Origin: Panopea generosa
Taxonomy: Eukaryota > Mollusca > Bivalvia > Adapedonta > Hiatellidae
Assembly: GCA_029582155.1 (NCBI GenBank)
Contig: CM055898.1
Coordinates: 21,236,839 to 21,300,838, forward strand
Length of the DNA stretch: 64,000 nucleotides
Direction of reading: 5' to 3'
In this document: positions 1 to 12,366 of the stretch, in pieces
How the letters are laid out: every line of letters starts with the position of its first letter
How positions within the stretch are numbered: position 1 is the first letter of the stretch
The notes under the pieces: model-generated
What the model saw: the letters and a program-made list of their open reading frames with translations, nothing else
Databases searched by the model: none
What the model was told of the DNA's origin: nothing
Made by a program: the position numbers and the translations under genes

Positions 1-710
1 GATATGGTATTTGAACAATAAATAAAAACAATACACTTATGCACTTAGTATAGTTTTCAATATGGTATGTGAACATTAAAATTAATCATTACACTAAACA
101 CACATAGGTTGTATATACTTATTTTGGCTTTTAAAATGGCATGTGTACATTGGTAGAAAACAATACACCAAACTCATATACATGTAGGTTGAATGCACTA
201 AGTCTATTTTTAATATGGTATGTGAACATTAATAGAAAGCAACACACCAAACACATATAAGTTGTATGCACTTAGTTTATTTATTAATATGGTATGTGAA
301 CATTAATAGAAAACAATACACCAAACACATATAGGTTGTATGCACTTAGTTTGTGTTTTATATGGTATGTGAACAATAATAGAAAGGTTGTATGCAATTA
401 TTTTGGTTTTCAATATGGTATGTGAACATAAGTAGTAGGCAACGAATTAAATATATGTAGGTAATATGCACTTAGTTTGGTTTTTAATATGGTATGTGAA
501 CATTATTGGAAAGCAATAAACAACACACATATAGGTTGTATGCACTTATTTTGGTTAATGATATGGTATGTGAACATTAATCAAAGCAATCCACCAAACA
601 TATGTAGTTTGTATGCACTTATTTTGGTTTCCAATATGGTATGTGAACATTAATAGAAAGCAATAAACTAATCATATGTAGGTTGTATGCTCTTATTTTG
701 GTTTAAAATT
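1..710. repeat. 74-bp minisatellite, about 9-10 copies
   Basis: Units start at 'tatggtatgtgaacatta' at about 61, 214, 288, 361, 414, 488, 562 and 635, mostly 73-74 bp apart, one shortened to 53 bp. The inner part of the unit reads 'ccaaacacatataggttgta'. The array enters from beyond the left edge. 711-1367 is AT-rich with nothing recognisable. Confidence 0.9.
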
Positions 711-1367
711 TAAAACAAAATAACATTTCTAGAACTAATTATGTGATTTGAAGACGGTAAATCAATTAATTAAAAAGCAATCTTCCAAACGTCCTCATGC
801 CTAAAATACGGTACACACATGATACATACAGTAGTACACTATGAAGTTACATGTTAGAAATTAGGATACTAATATCATTCATCTTTTATACTACACATAA
901 CAGATAATCAAATGAATACGACATGCACATATTTTTTCCGGCACCAAAAGGCGCATATATGCATACACACAAACTTATTTTCCCTAATCGTCTGAAGAAC
1001 ACATTTTAAATAAGATACATGTTATTATATATGCAAATTTAAATGTAATGAAACCCAAACAGCATATTATTATTTTACTTAAAACACAAACAATAAGTAC
1101 GTTATTTTATTAAGCACACAGCTGGTAAGTTTTTTTTCTTATTTCCTTTATATCCAACTTAACATTTTGTTGCAAAATCATTTAATGAACATACGTTTAT
1201 TATGTTAATCAACCAGCATGTGAAGGTTATATACATTAATCTAAGATAAATACGATAAAAGTCAACAATGGTCTAAAGATATAGAGTTGACATATTTTAC
1301 TTGTTTTACATGTTTCCTGCATGTTTATGTAAAGCAGTATGTTACAAAATCAACACTAAGCCTTGTG

Positions 1368-1373
1368 TTTATT
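1368..1373 (-). terminator. Polyadenylation signal AATAAA
   Basis: A canonical hexamer 36 nt past the receptor stop codon on the minus strand. If used, the 3' UTR is only about 50-60 nt. Confidence 0.55.
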
Positions 1374-1408
1374 GACATCAATATAATAAATCGTTTTCCG
1401 TCACATGA

Positions 1409-1536
1409 TTAGGTCTGTAAAGCACCCAGTGCATCTTTCATTTTTAAATCAATAAATAAATGTTCCATGTATGTTTTGGTATATCCCTTCTCATCAAGTA
1501 AATCGAGGAAAGTGATGCCCGGTTCATTCGATTCAT
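1409..1536 (-). CDS. Receptor exon 20: second half of death-like domain and stop
   Basis: Residues 1207-1248, TAA at 1409-1411. ITFLDLLDEKG matches helix 4 with the usual acidic loop, YMEHLFIDLKMKDALGALQ matches helices 5-6 including the L-x-x-L...M-x-D/x-A-L pattern of death domains. Acceptor TTTTTTCTAG. The domain is the extreme C-terminus, as in many death-domain receptors. Confidence 0.77.
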
Positions 1537-4500
1537 CTAGAAAAAATGAACAAGTTTAAAAAAACACTTGGATCCAAAATTTAAGGTAATGCTAAATAAT
1601 CATATTCCATAAAACATTAGTATTAGTTATGATATGTTAAGGAATACTTATATATAAATTTGAAATATGTTCTTACTTATTTGCCTATATTCTTGTCTAC
1701 TAATGTTTAAATCGCAGTTGTCCACGATGTACATCCACCAAGTTTCTTCATTGGTCTCTTGTGTAGGTCGCTCTAATATCTTGGCAAGTTTCTTATAAAC
1801 AGTATGCATGGTGTTTGAGAGACGGTCACCTGTAATGGTCACCAAATAGCAAGATAGAATAGTATGATCCAATAGAAGAAAACAAATATTTTTATATCAT
1901 TTTTAATATATTTTTTTCGAATTGATTTTATCCTCTGCAAACAGCATATTATTTAACTTTAAGTATTAAACATATAGTAAATTTAAAGAAATGCTGAATA
2001 TATTAAATGTAAAATTTTTCATTTTATCAACAATGACCCGGATTCAATTTACCTGAAAACTCATTTCAAGTTACTTGTTTCGTGTTAAAACATTTACATA
2101 AAATTTCTTCCAAATAATGAGCGTAAGAAATAAAAGTAATCAAGCGAAAACACATTGTCTACATATTGTAACAGTGACATTGACTCGTTTAACTTCAATG
2201 TCAATCATAAGGTTCCTTTCCAAGCTAGTTATATATATACAGAAATGCATCTTAAGTTATTGCTAGGAATTCCTTTTCCGGGCGGTGAACGGGTAAATTG
2301 ACAGACAGACAGGGGTTACACTATATGCACACCCCGCTGGTTACTATTCGAATTGTTGGTGGATAAAAAGTTTAACTTAATCATATAACATGCGATAGTA
2401 CGAATGCAATGTACCTGGCTTATCCCTATTAACGGGTACTTGATCTGCTTGTACATAAACATGCGCGTCGGATTGTTTCTGGTCCAAATTGAGATAGGTA
2501 TTACTTAAGCTGGTGTTGGTAGTAACCATGATCTTATCGTAATCGTTAACTCTAGTGACATCATCAAGTTCCATATACGGTCCTGTGCGTTCCGTTTCAT
2601 TTTCTCCTGTTCTTGAATTTGTCCCGTTTTTCCTACAATATATTTATACAATATTCTTTCAAATATATGCATTTGCAACTATTGCATATACATGAATGTA
2701 ACAAACATCCTACTTAATAGATAGCACATCTAATAATAAGTTGGACAAAACATGTCAACTTAGGTGACCCATTAACTAAAGAATAATATATTAGAGAATA
2801 TGTTTAACTTATTGTTTACGTTCGATTACAATATCATTTGTGGTAACTACTATCTGTTATGTACTTGCATCTCGTCAATAAGACTGTCTAGATAATGACA
2901 AACTGAAACTTGAAAAATAAAATGTAATTCGTCTTTGTTTAATCAAATTTTGTTAATGACTTTCAATTTATATGTGAAATTTAAATGACGATAATATGGA
3001 TGTTGTATACATATGTTGGGGCTTAAAAATCAAAATGGTTAAAAGAGCCGCTAATATTAATAAATAAAGTATTGGGACCGTCTTTTTCAAATTACTTGAT
3101 TTGTCATCTTTTTACAGGTAAACGTTCCTACATTTACGGATGTTTACAATATCATTATTTAATCCAGTTCATACTATAATATTAATTATTAATAACTAAT
3201 CACCATATAAATATATCTAAATAAGCAGTACTTATTGTACATTTATAAATACTCAATTATTGTTATTGAAACCCTTTCTTTAATGTACATCATTTGACGT
3301 AAACCAACATAAATCTTCAAATATAATTATATTTTATAACTTAAAATATATGGGGGGGGGGGTAACTGAAATCACATCAACGGAATTTCCTATAATTGAG
3401 ATTTTTCATATGCACAATGTATGGTTTGGCAGATGCCTTGATATAGTTAAATTCACAAATAATTATCTCAATATATATATATATATATATACATACATAT
3501 TCCTGCATATTCCTTGTCTTCGTATATACCAATAAACCAAACAAACAACGACCAAAGTGACAACGATAGTTGCAGACACGACACCAGCAATAATAGGCGC
3601 CGGATTAACGCTGCTTCTGATTTCTGAAAAAAAAACACACACATATAAATAACTTAGAAGCTTCTTAAAAGCAGCGTTGCCAATATATATAAAAGGTGAC
3701 ATACATAAAATGATTTCCTGGCTGGAATAGTAACGAAGCAAGTAATCATTATAGCAACAAACATATATATATTTAACACAAAAGGTATCAAAGTAAAAGT
3801 GCCTGAGATAGATATGTTAAGCATTTCCAGCTTAAAATATGTGATTGTTTTATATATACTGTGGACATTCCTTGAACTGTCTATAAACTACAATCAATCC
3901 AGAAGAGATACTTTTTATAAGATAGAAATAGCTTTTTTCTCAATTTTATTCTAATGGATCACTGTTAATAACGAATAAATACTGTTTAAACTAAGACATG
4001 GAGTTTAAAAACAGTAAAACGTTGATATACGAGTTGATGTCATGAAACGAGCACTGCACAAATTGAATTTTTCTTCAAATTTTAAAATATAACGTCACTG
4101 TTTTTTGACGTTAACGTTCGTGATATTTTTAAGCAACAAACATACGTCATTATGCTTTAATGAATATAAATATTACCGATATATACAAATGAAATTGATA
4201 CGTTTAATGCTACTGCGCCGATCAAACACATGTTATGAATCAATCGCTTGTAAAATCGATAAAAGATTGAACTGTTTTAATCGAAATGGTATTTTTTTAT
4301 TTTATGCTCTTTGATAAATTATAGAGATATACTTTATTTCTTTTGATTAATCCAATAATATCTAATGGCAAATTGAGCTCACAATAAACAAAAATGTCTG
4401 CAAATGCATAAAATAAAAAGAAAATTTGTTTGTTTTGGTGTAAGATCAAATAATATTCTCACGAGCCACTTGGCTAAGCACTAGTCAGAATATAATTTTT

Positions 4501-7500
4501 GGTGATCACGAAAATATAATTTTGGTGATCAAATGAAAAAAATGAAATAATGAAATATAATGTAATCATGAAATATTATTCGATCTTACACCATAACAAA
4601 CAAATATCTTCTATATCATCTATATAGATAACAGTTAACTAACGCATATTCATCTTCTGTTACTTGTCCATGCCATTGTTTGAACCAGTGATATTTTAAA
4701 TGAAATCAGCATGGGAGTCTCGGTGATGATAGCAGTTCAGTATAGAAACCTTCGGTGATGTTAGCAGATGAAATGAATTATAGAAAATCTTTTGATATAA
4801 TTATTGAAATTCAGGGGAAAGGAAGCATTGGTGATAGTATCACTTAGACATTAGTGTAGGACCTTGATGATGTTTCAACTGAACATCGATGAAGGAACTT
4901 CGGTGATGTTAGCATTTGGACTTTTTGTAGAACCTTCATTGATATTATCAAATTGACTTAAGGGAAAGATGAAGGAAACCTTGGTGAAGTTATCAATTAG
5001 ACTTTATTATCATGACGTTACAGTTGTAAACATGCAGAAGACCTTGATGCTATTACCAGTTGGACTAGTGTAAATGAATAAAACTGAGTTAAAACTATTA
5101 GATATTTTAAGTAATTGTGAAGGTGGTTGATATGAATATATACAAATACAAGAGGATGACGTACAATACGTGATATATTTCTTACCATCTGGATCAAGGG
5201 TTATAATGTCAGTCACGTTGGATCCATTTGTAACACTCGTAACTGTAAATACTTTAGGATATTTATATGTATTTAATATGATTTCAAATCGCAGTCAGTT
5301 ACATTCCCTTGCTTTTTACTAGGGGCGAAATGGTTGCGCTATGATACAAATAAGTGAATTAGTTTATGATATCATTTTCACTTCGTCTACACAATAAAGC
5401 GTGTGTAAGATACAATTTCATCGGCAAGGAAGTTATCTTGCAGCAACACGTAAATCAATGATGCCATTGTTTTGCGCTGTGTTAAAACACTTTTATTTTT
5501 ATTGATTAGTATACATAAAAGCTATATTTTATTTTCTTAATGTCATCAATAGCATTTTGAACAATGTCCATGCACTGTTTCCCTTGATGTACACAGATGC
5601 TATTGTTTGCTGGACTAAATTCAATTTACAATAAATAAAACATGATATTTTGCGCTTAGATGGTATTCTCTGTATCTGCAAAATTACCACCTTGTATTTC
5701 TACAAAAAAACAGTAGAATCAAATTTCGGAAATCTTACTGCAGTACTTGATAAAAAAAGCAGACTAGCAGAAAAAAACGTGCTAAGAAATCCTGAAGGAA
5801 GAAGAAATGTGTTTAAAGGGCCATATATCATATTAATCAATACGGTCAGGTGATGACTGAGTCGTTCAAGTGTCAACAAAGAATGGCAAACGTCGATTTA
5901 TATTTTGATTTCATTGAAATAAAGGCAAAATCTTTTAAATCATCTTCATGATCAAAAACACAATACCTCCTATAAATATATTGACATAAAGGAAGAAAGC
6001 TTAATTTATTTCATATTTTATATCAACTTTTGGAGCCGTAATACAAAAACTTAAGGCAGCAACTTTATTCTTTGACCTGGTGGACTTGTGTTTCTAATGC
6101 ATTAATTTTGATATATATAAATTACTCACATATGGTATAATCAATTGACTATATGGTATAAATATTTGTTTAAATATCAATTTGCTAATATATATCAACA
6201 ATAATGTTATATACTTAGCAGTTGGAAACAAAAATGTATTGCGAGAATTTTGTTGTTTGTTAACAGTGCTGACATTTAATTTAAAAGTTCACATAATAAT
6301 ATTCATGGCGGATACAAGAAAGATTAAGACAATCAACCATGCATGGTAATCTACATAATAAACATACTTTCCGTGTTACGAAATTATTCCATAGACTCAA
6401 TATTCACAATCCATACCCTCCTTCTAAAATACATGTTATACTTACTAGTATCCATATGTATCACGTATGTATTTTCAGCTTGAATGTTACCAACAACAGA
6501 GTAAATCTTGATTGTGTATATCGTTCCAATCGACAATCCAGTAATGGGTTCTAATAAAGATGTTAAATACCAATGGACATTGGTCCTTGTTTCATTATGT
6601 AAACCGGGATCAAACGTAAGAATATATTCCTGCCATGTACGGTCTATGTCTGTAATGGTTATACTCGTTTCTTCAACCATATAAGTTACGTAACTGGGAG
6701 GTGCAGGCCCTGTAAGATAGTTTAGCATATGTTTCTCATAAGTAAATTGTTTAAAACTAGGAAACAATGTATTATCAAACTAACTTACTTAACAAACACA
6801 TGTTAAACTGCTGCCATACTGGGATTTGTTCACTCATCTCTTTAATTATATGAGTACATGTGTAAGGTGGTGTGGCCACTGCAATACAATTATGCATAAG
6901 TTTTATTTTACTTTTTTATATATAATAACACTAGGTGTCACTCGTAAGATGCTACTATTTGTTACATTGTTAGGTGGTGAAGTTTATGAATCTCAAGTTG
7001 CTATAATATGTTACATAACTAGGTGGTGTGAACCCTTCAAGTTAACTAATCGTAAGTGGCTATAATTTGTACTAGGTGGTGTGAGCCATGCAAGATAAGA
7101 AAGTATATGTTACTATAAAATGTTCTAAGTGGTGTGAGTCATGCAAGAGAAGAAATTATATTTTACTATAATATGTACTCGGTGGTGAGAATCATGCAAG
7201 ATAAGTAATTATATCTTACTATAACATGTACTTAGTTGTGTGAGTCATGCAAGATAAGTAATTATATCTTACTATAACATATACTAAGTGGTGTGAGTCA
7301 TGCAAGATAAGTAATTTTATGTTACTATAATATGTACTAGATGGTGTGAGGCATGCAAGATAAGTTAGTATATGTTGCTATAATATGTACTAGGTGGTGG
7401 GAGTCATCCAAGATACGTAATTATATCTTACTTTAATATGTTACTGTACTTAGTGATACAGGATAATGTATGACATATATCGCTTTAATAAGTTACTATG

Positions 7501-10500
7501 TGGAACGCGTGGTACAGTGTTAGAACACCGAACCCATGATCAGAGGGTCGGCTATGTGTGGTGTCCTTGAGCAAGACAACTTTTCTGCATATGCTTAGTA
7601 CTTGTTCTACCAAGGAAAATTTTGAGTGTATTTTGTATAAGTTGTAATAACTTGTTCGCAATCGAAGTAAGAATAATAAGTTTGAACTTTTATGTTACTA
7701 ACACTACTAGGTTGCATGGGACTTGAGATATAATTACATGTAAACGTTCACCGCTTAAGTAAGTTACAGTACTAGTTGGTAAGGATTCTGCAAGATAATC
7801 AAACATACATTGCTTTTTCGTTTCTATGGTATTTAAAAAGAAAATGTAAATTACAAAGAAAGGTAAATAACAAAGAAAGGTATATTACAAATTTAAAGTA
7901 TTTAAAACTACGAAAAAGCATGTCATTAAAATATAACGTATCAAAATTGGTTTGCTTATACAAATGCGTTTATCCATTATAATCTATAAAAACGGCCGGG
8001 TCCGATTAGCTCATTCGGTTACACGTCTGTCTACCAATCCAGGGCTCGTGAGTTCGAATCCCCCGTCCGGCAACAGTCTCTGTGATAATTGATATACGAC
8101 ATTGTGTCTCATTATCATTCGTCTCTCGCCACTGATTCAAGTGGAAAGTAATCAAATTCTTGCGGAGATAAGATGTGCTCGAGTACTGGTTAATCCCAGG
8201 AAACAGTGGTTAGGTTAACTGATCGTCTGTTAGCCCTCGATTGCATAAAAATGACGCTAAATATTCAATCAATCATTTAATATAAACGTGTATGGAAAAA
8301 AATATTCAGTAACCACTAGTAATAATACTATACAGAATAGTTTTTCAACCAACTAGTTCTTTGTTCGCCATTGTATTATTGTATATAGGAATAAATCAAG
8401 ACATAAAGGCGACCTTTGATTTTTTTATCAAAACATAATGAACAATTGTGTTACTATCAAGAGTTTGATTGAAAATACATGATTATAAGATAGTTTAGGA
8501 TTTGTCAAAACAAACATACTTGTATATATTGAAGGAAATGTAATGTTGATGGTGCTATATAGTCCAATCCATAATAACATAATAGCACCGTCATATAAAG
8601 TCCCTGGTGTCAATCCATCGAAAGTATAAGTATTCAAGTCTTTTCCAACGACTGATGTTTTATTACAGCTTAAATCAACAGATTTTAACCATGCCTTGTA
8701 CATACTGACGCCTGCAACTGACTGCCAGAACACTGTCAAGTTACGTTCGTGTATATGCTCGAGTGGAACAGTTCCGGCAGGTAGAGGTGATTCGTCTATA
8801 TAGGTATATAAGAATATGTAACGATACAGAGAATTTCAGCATTAAATGTAACATCTTATTAAACATTCTACATAATTTGTCGATTTATAGATAACATTAA
8901 ATGGGTTGGTTTACCGTCATTTCCAAACCAGTACACGTGCCATATTATAAATGGCATTCAGTTCTTATTGAGAAGGAATTAATCTGAGCAGAAACAGCAT
9001 CCTTCCGCAAGGAACAGGTAGAAATCGCATTTATCATTAAAACTACCTAAAAAGTTTCAACTATTCAATTACATACTAGTTTTTAATTACTGCAGCAAAT
9101 TTATAGCATTAATAGCATTTTTGAAATATTAACATTACAAATTATGAATGTGACACTATTACCTTTTTGATTATCCAACAGATAAGTTGCCGACACGTGT
9201 TATTATAATATTTATCAAATGGATATGCAGACTTGCATGCATTATAATTGAGTAAATCAAGTTTGAGCTATATATTTTCCTCATTTTATATTTTACGCTA
9301 TCTGTTTAGATTTTTCTAACAATTTGAAGTTAAATGGTTTAACAGACAATGCCTTAAAGCAGCGTTTATAGCAAATAAAATACAAGAGCACCGCGAGCGG
9401 GTGCTGACGATCGTCTGTATTAAAGTATATTAATGAATTTGTTTATGAAGTCTAGTCACTATTACATTAGTAATTTGTTCAGAATCAAAGAAAAAAAAAT
9501 GGCTGAACATTAATATTAACCAAGTCCACTAAAAAGGTCAAGGTCAGTGATGTTAACTTTTTTTAGATAGTGGTGATCAGTTTACAGAATAAACTGAATA
9601 TTACGGAAAAATAAAAAAGATTAAAAAACCGAGCTCAACAAAAAGATTTTAACCTAAGGTTTAAGAGCACTACACGTATGTATGGAATTTAGGTAAGTTA
9701 GGTTTATATATATTGTTTTAATAAAAGTGTTAATGATGTTTAGTCACCAAACCATGAGTAGTTCGTTCTTAAACAGAGACAATAGCTCTTCAGGGTATTT
9801 TGTTTTTCAAAGAGATGAGCTAATACTATATGAATGGAGATACATGTGATTTAAACATCCAGTTGAGCTACCGATTGTTAAAAGGTTTGACGATTTTTAT
9901 CATTTCTTCTTGATTTGTACCCACTGCTATGATTCAGTATGTGCTATTGTCGTGGCTATGTTTTCTGCTGTTTCAGGTCATAGTTGTTGATAGAACTTTA
10001 AGCTCAATGTTCGTATAGCTTGTATATACCGGAAAATATAATGTTAACTACTTGAACTCAACAGTGTATGAATTTGTAAAACAGTGTATTCAATGCGTTA
10101 TCTACATTAAATATAATTTCTCGGAAAGGAGTATAATTAGTAAAGCAGACAATCAGTAAAATTCTCGTAATTGTATCATGTCATGAATGAATGTACACTG
10201 TTATTGTATTGAGAGTCCAAACTTAGCGCTATATAATGTACAATGCTATAAAACATTGTATTGTTTTTAACTTTAGTATGATTAAGTTTATAATAATAAT
10301 AATACTAGAAATAGTAATAATGACAAAGATCAATATAATTATAATCATAAAAGTTATAATCATAATCATGATAAAAATAATGATAATGATATTAATGAAA
10401 ATAATAATGATAGTTATAATAATGATTACAATTTTAGTAATAATAATGATATTAATGAAAATAATAATGATATTGATAGTAATAACAATGAGTACAATTA

Positions 10501-12328
10501 TAGAATACTAATTATAATTATAATAATAATAATGATAATAATTATAAAATAATAATAATGAATTCAGTTCATTCATGGAACGTTGATTTCAAAATATAGT
10601 AATGAATACTTCATATCTTTCTGAAAAATCTTACAAATATATAACATTTTTGCTTACCAGTTTGCGCAGTAACAGTAATGTTTCCTGAACTTTGTAAGTC
10701 CCAAATTCTAGTGAATACAATAAATGTGTAAGGTGTTCCGGAAGTTAAACCAGATATAATGCTGATAGTTGGACCTTGTATATCTGAAGGAAATCTATCT
10801 ATCAAACGTGTTTGTTGTTGACCAGATCTATCATTGAATGTTGCAAAGTATTTGTTAAACATTCTGTCAGCGTCTTCAGGAAACGTCATGATAATATTCG
10901 TGTGAAGTTGAGTTATAATCTGTACAGAGGATGGTGGTAAAGGCCCTGAAATCGTTCATATATACAATACAAATCGTAAATAAACTAATAGAACAATTTA
11001 AACATTCATATATTATCCAAAGAAACAGTTACATATCTATCAAGTAGATAAATTTCAGAATTAATATAATAACATATATATGCTTTATGTTGTTGATAAT
11101 ATTCATAACCTTCTTAATCAATAACGAAATGCTACTGCTTTGGGAGTGTTCTTATGGAATGTTCGAATGTAGATCTAATCCCTAGGTTATTTTTATTTTT
11201 ATCTCAAATTTATACTCAAACACAATTTCCATGATTCATATAAAAATACCAATTAAAGTGCAAACACTCGACTCGGCCTCGACTTTGAAAGTATTAAAGC
11301 ATTAAAGCAGATTTTAGGTAAAAAGTTATTGTATTTACATTGCTTTTGTTATAATTTAGTTTCAAAACATCACGCAGTATACCCGTATAGAAAGTTACAA
11401 AATGGTCACGCATAGAAACACTATAGAATTAAAATTTATTCTATAAGAATTAATGTTAATTATAAAACAAAAACTTATGACTGTGGAATATCTACAGGGT
11501 ATGATGCGTAGTTGCAAACGACGTCAACAAAGGCACATGAAAACATATAGTGTCTAGTATCAGTTGACTGCTAAATATTTACTTTGAGTTTCATTAAGTA
11601 TAGTATGAATATACACAGTGTATTGCGTCCCTTCTTAAAATTGTCCCACGGATTTTTATTATGAATTTTATTGTAATAAACTTAATATTTTTTGATGATT
11701 AAACATATTATTCAGTAAAATCCAAAATTACAGCTCAAAATCTTCGTAAAATACTAAGATAAATGGAATTAAAGTAGAAGAAAAAAAAACCCTGTCCATA
11801 ATTGGAATTATTATTTTCTAATTGGCATTAGTTTCCAATGGGAAATAACGATTTCCAAGTGGTCAATTCTAATTTGAAACACAAGATTCCATTGGGAGTG
11901 TAAAGGTCCCAATGGAAGATTCTATTTATAGATTCTGTAATATAATCGTCCAATTGGAATGTAAACAATCTAATTGGACGATTCTATTTATAGATCAAAT
12001 ATTTTTGTACAAGTAAAGTAGGAGCGTGTGTATGTGTGTGAGTGAATGTGGGCATGCGCTTGTATAGGAGTGCAGCGTTGGTGCTTGTGTAAGTGCGTTA
12101 GTGTGTCCGTCAGTGTGTGAGTGAAACGTACGTGCGTTTGAACGTTTCTATATGTAGCATGGGCGTGAATGCATGTGCGTGCATACAGTAGTAGTAATAA
12201 TAGTAGTAGTAATGACGGTGGTGATGGTGGTAAAAGTATAAATGGTAGTAGTAGTAGTAGTAGTAATAGTAGTGGTAGAATAGTAATAGTAGTAATAGTA
12301 GTAGAAGTAGTAGTAGTAGTAGTAGTAC

Positions 12329-12366
<38 letters not shown>

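Noticed and set aside
3350-3535. Small plus-strand open frame at the G-run
   Set aside because: Antisense to the transmembrane exon and made of (AT)n-derived Tyr/Ile repeats.
1409-3623. Receptor tyrosine phosphatase or kinase domain in the cytoplasmic part
   Set aside because: No HC-x5-R phosphatase loop or kinase HRD/DFG motif in any frame between the transmembrane exon and the stop; the frame ends cleanly after the death-like domain.
6930-7450. CRISPR-like array
   Set aside because: Whole units are repeated with no unique spacers; a eukaryotic minisatellite.
7994-8070. Genuine tRNA gene
   Set aside because: A and B boxes are present, but no complete cloverleaf with a paired acceptor stem is visible and a SINE body follows. 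The same holds for the heads at 23.9, 24.9, 28.6, 49.1, 51.2, 55.0 and 61.1 kb.
10236-10511. 91-codon plus-strand open frame
   Set aside because: Isoleucine/methionine runs from an (AAT)n tract, no start context or splice support.
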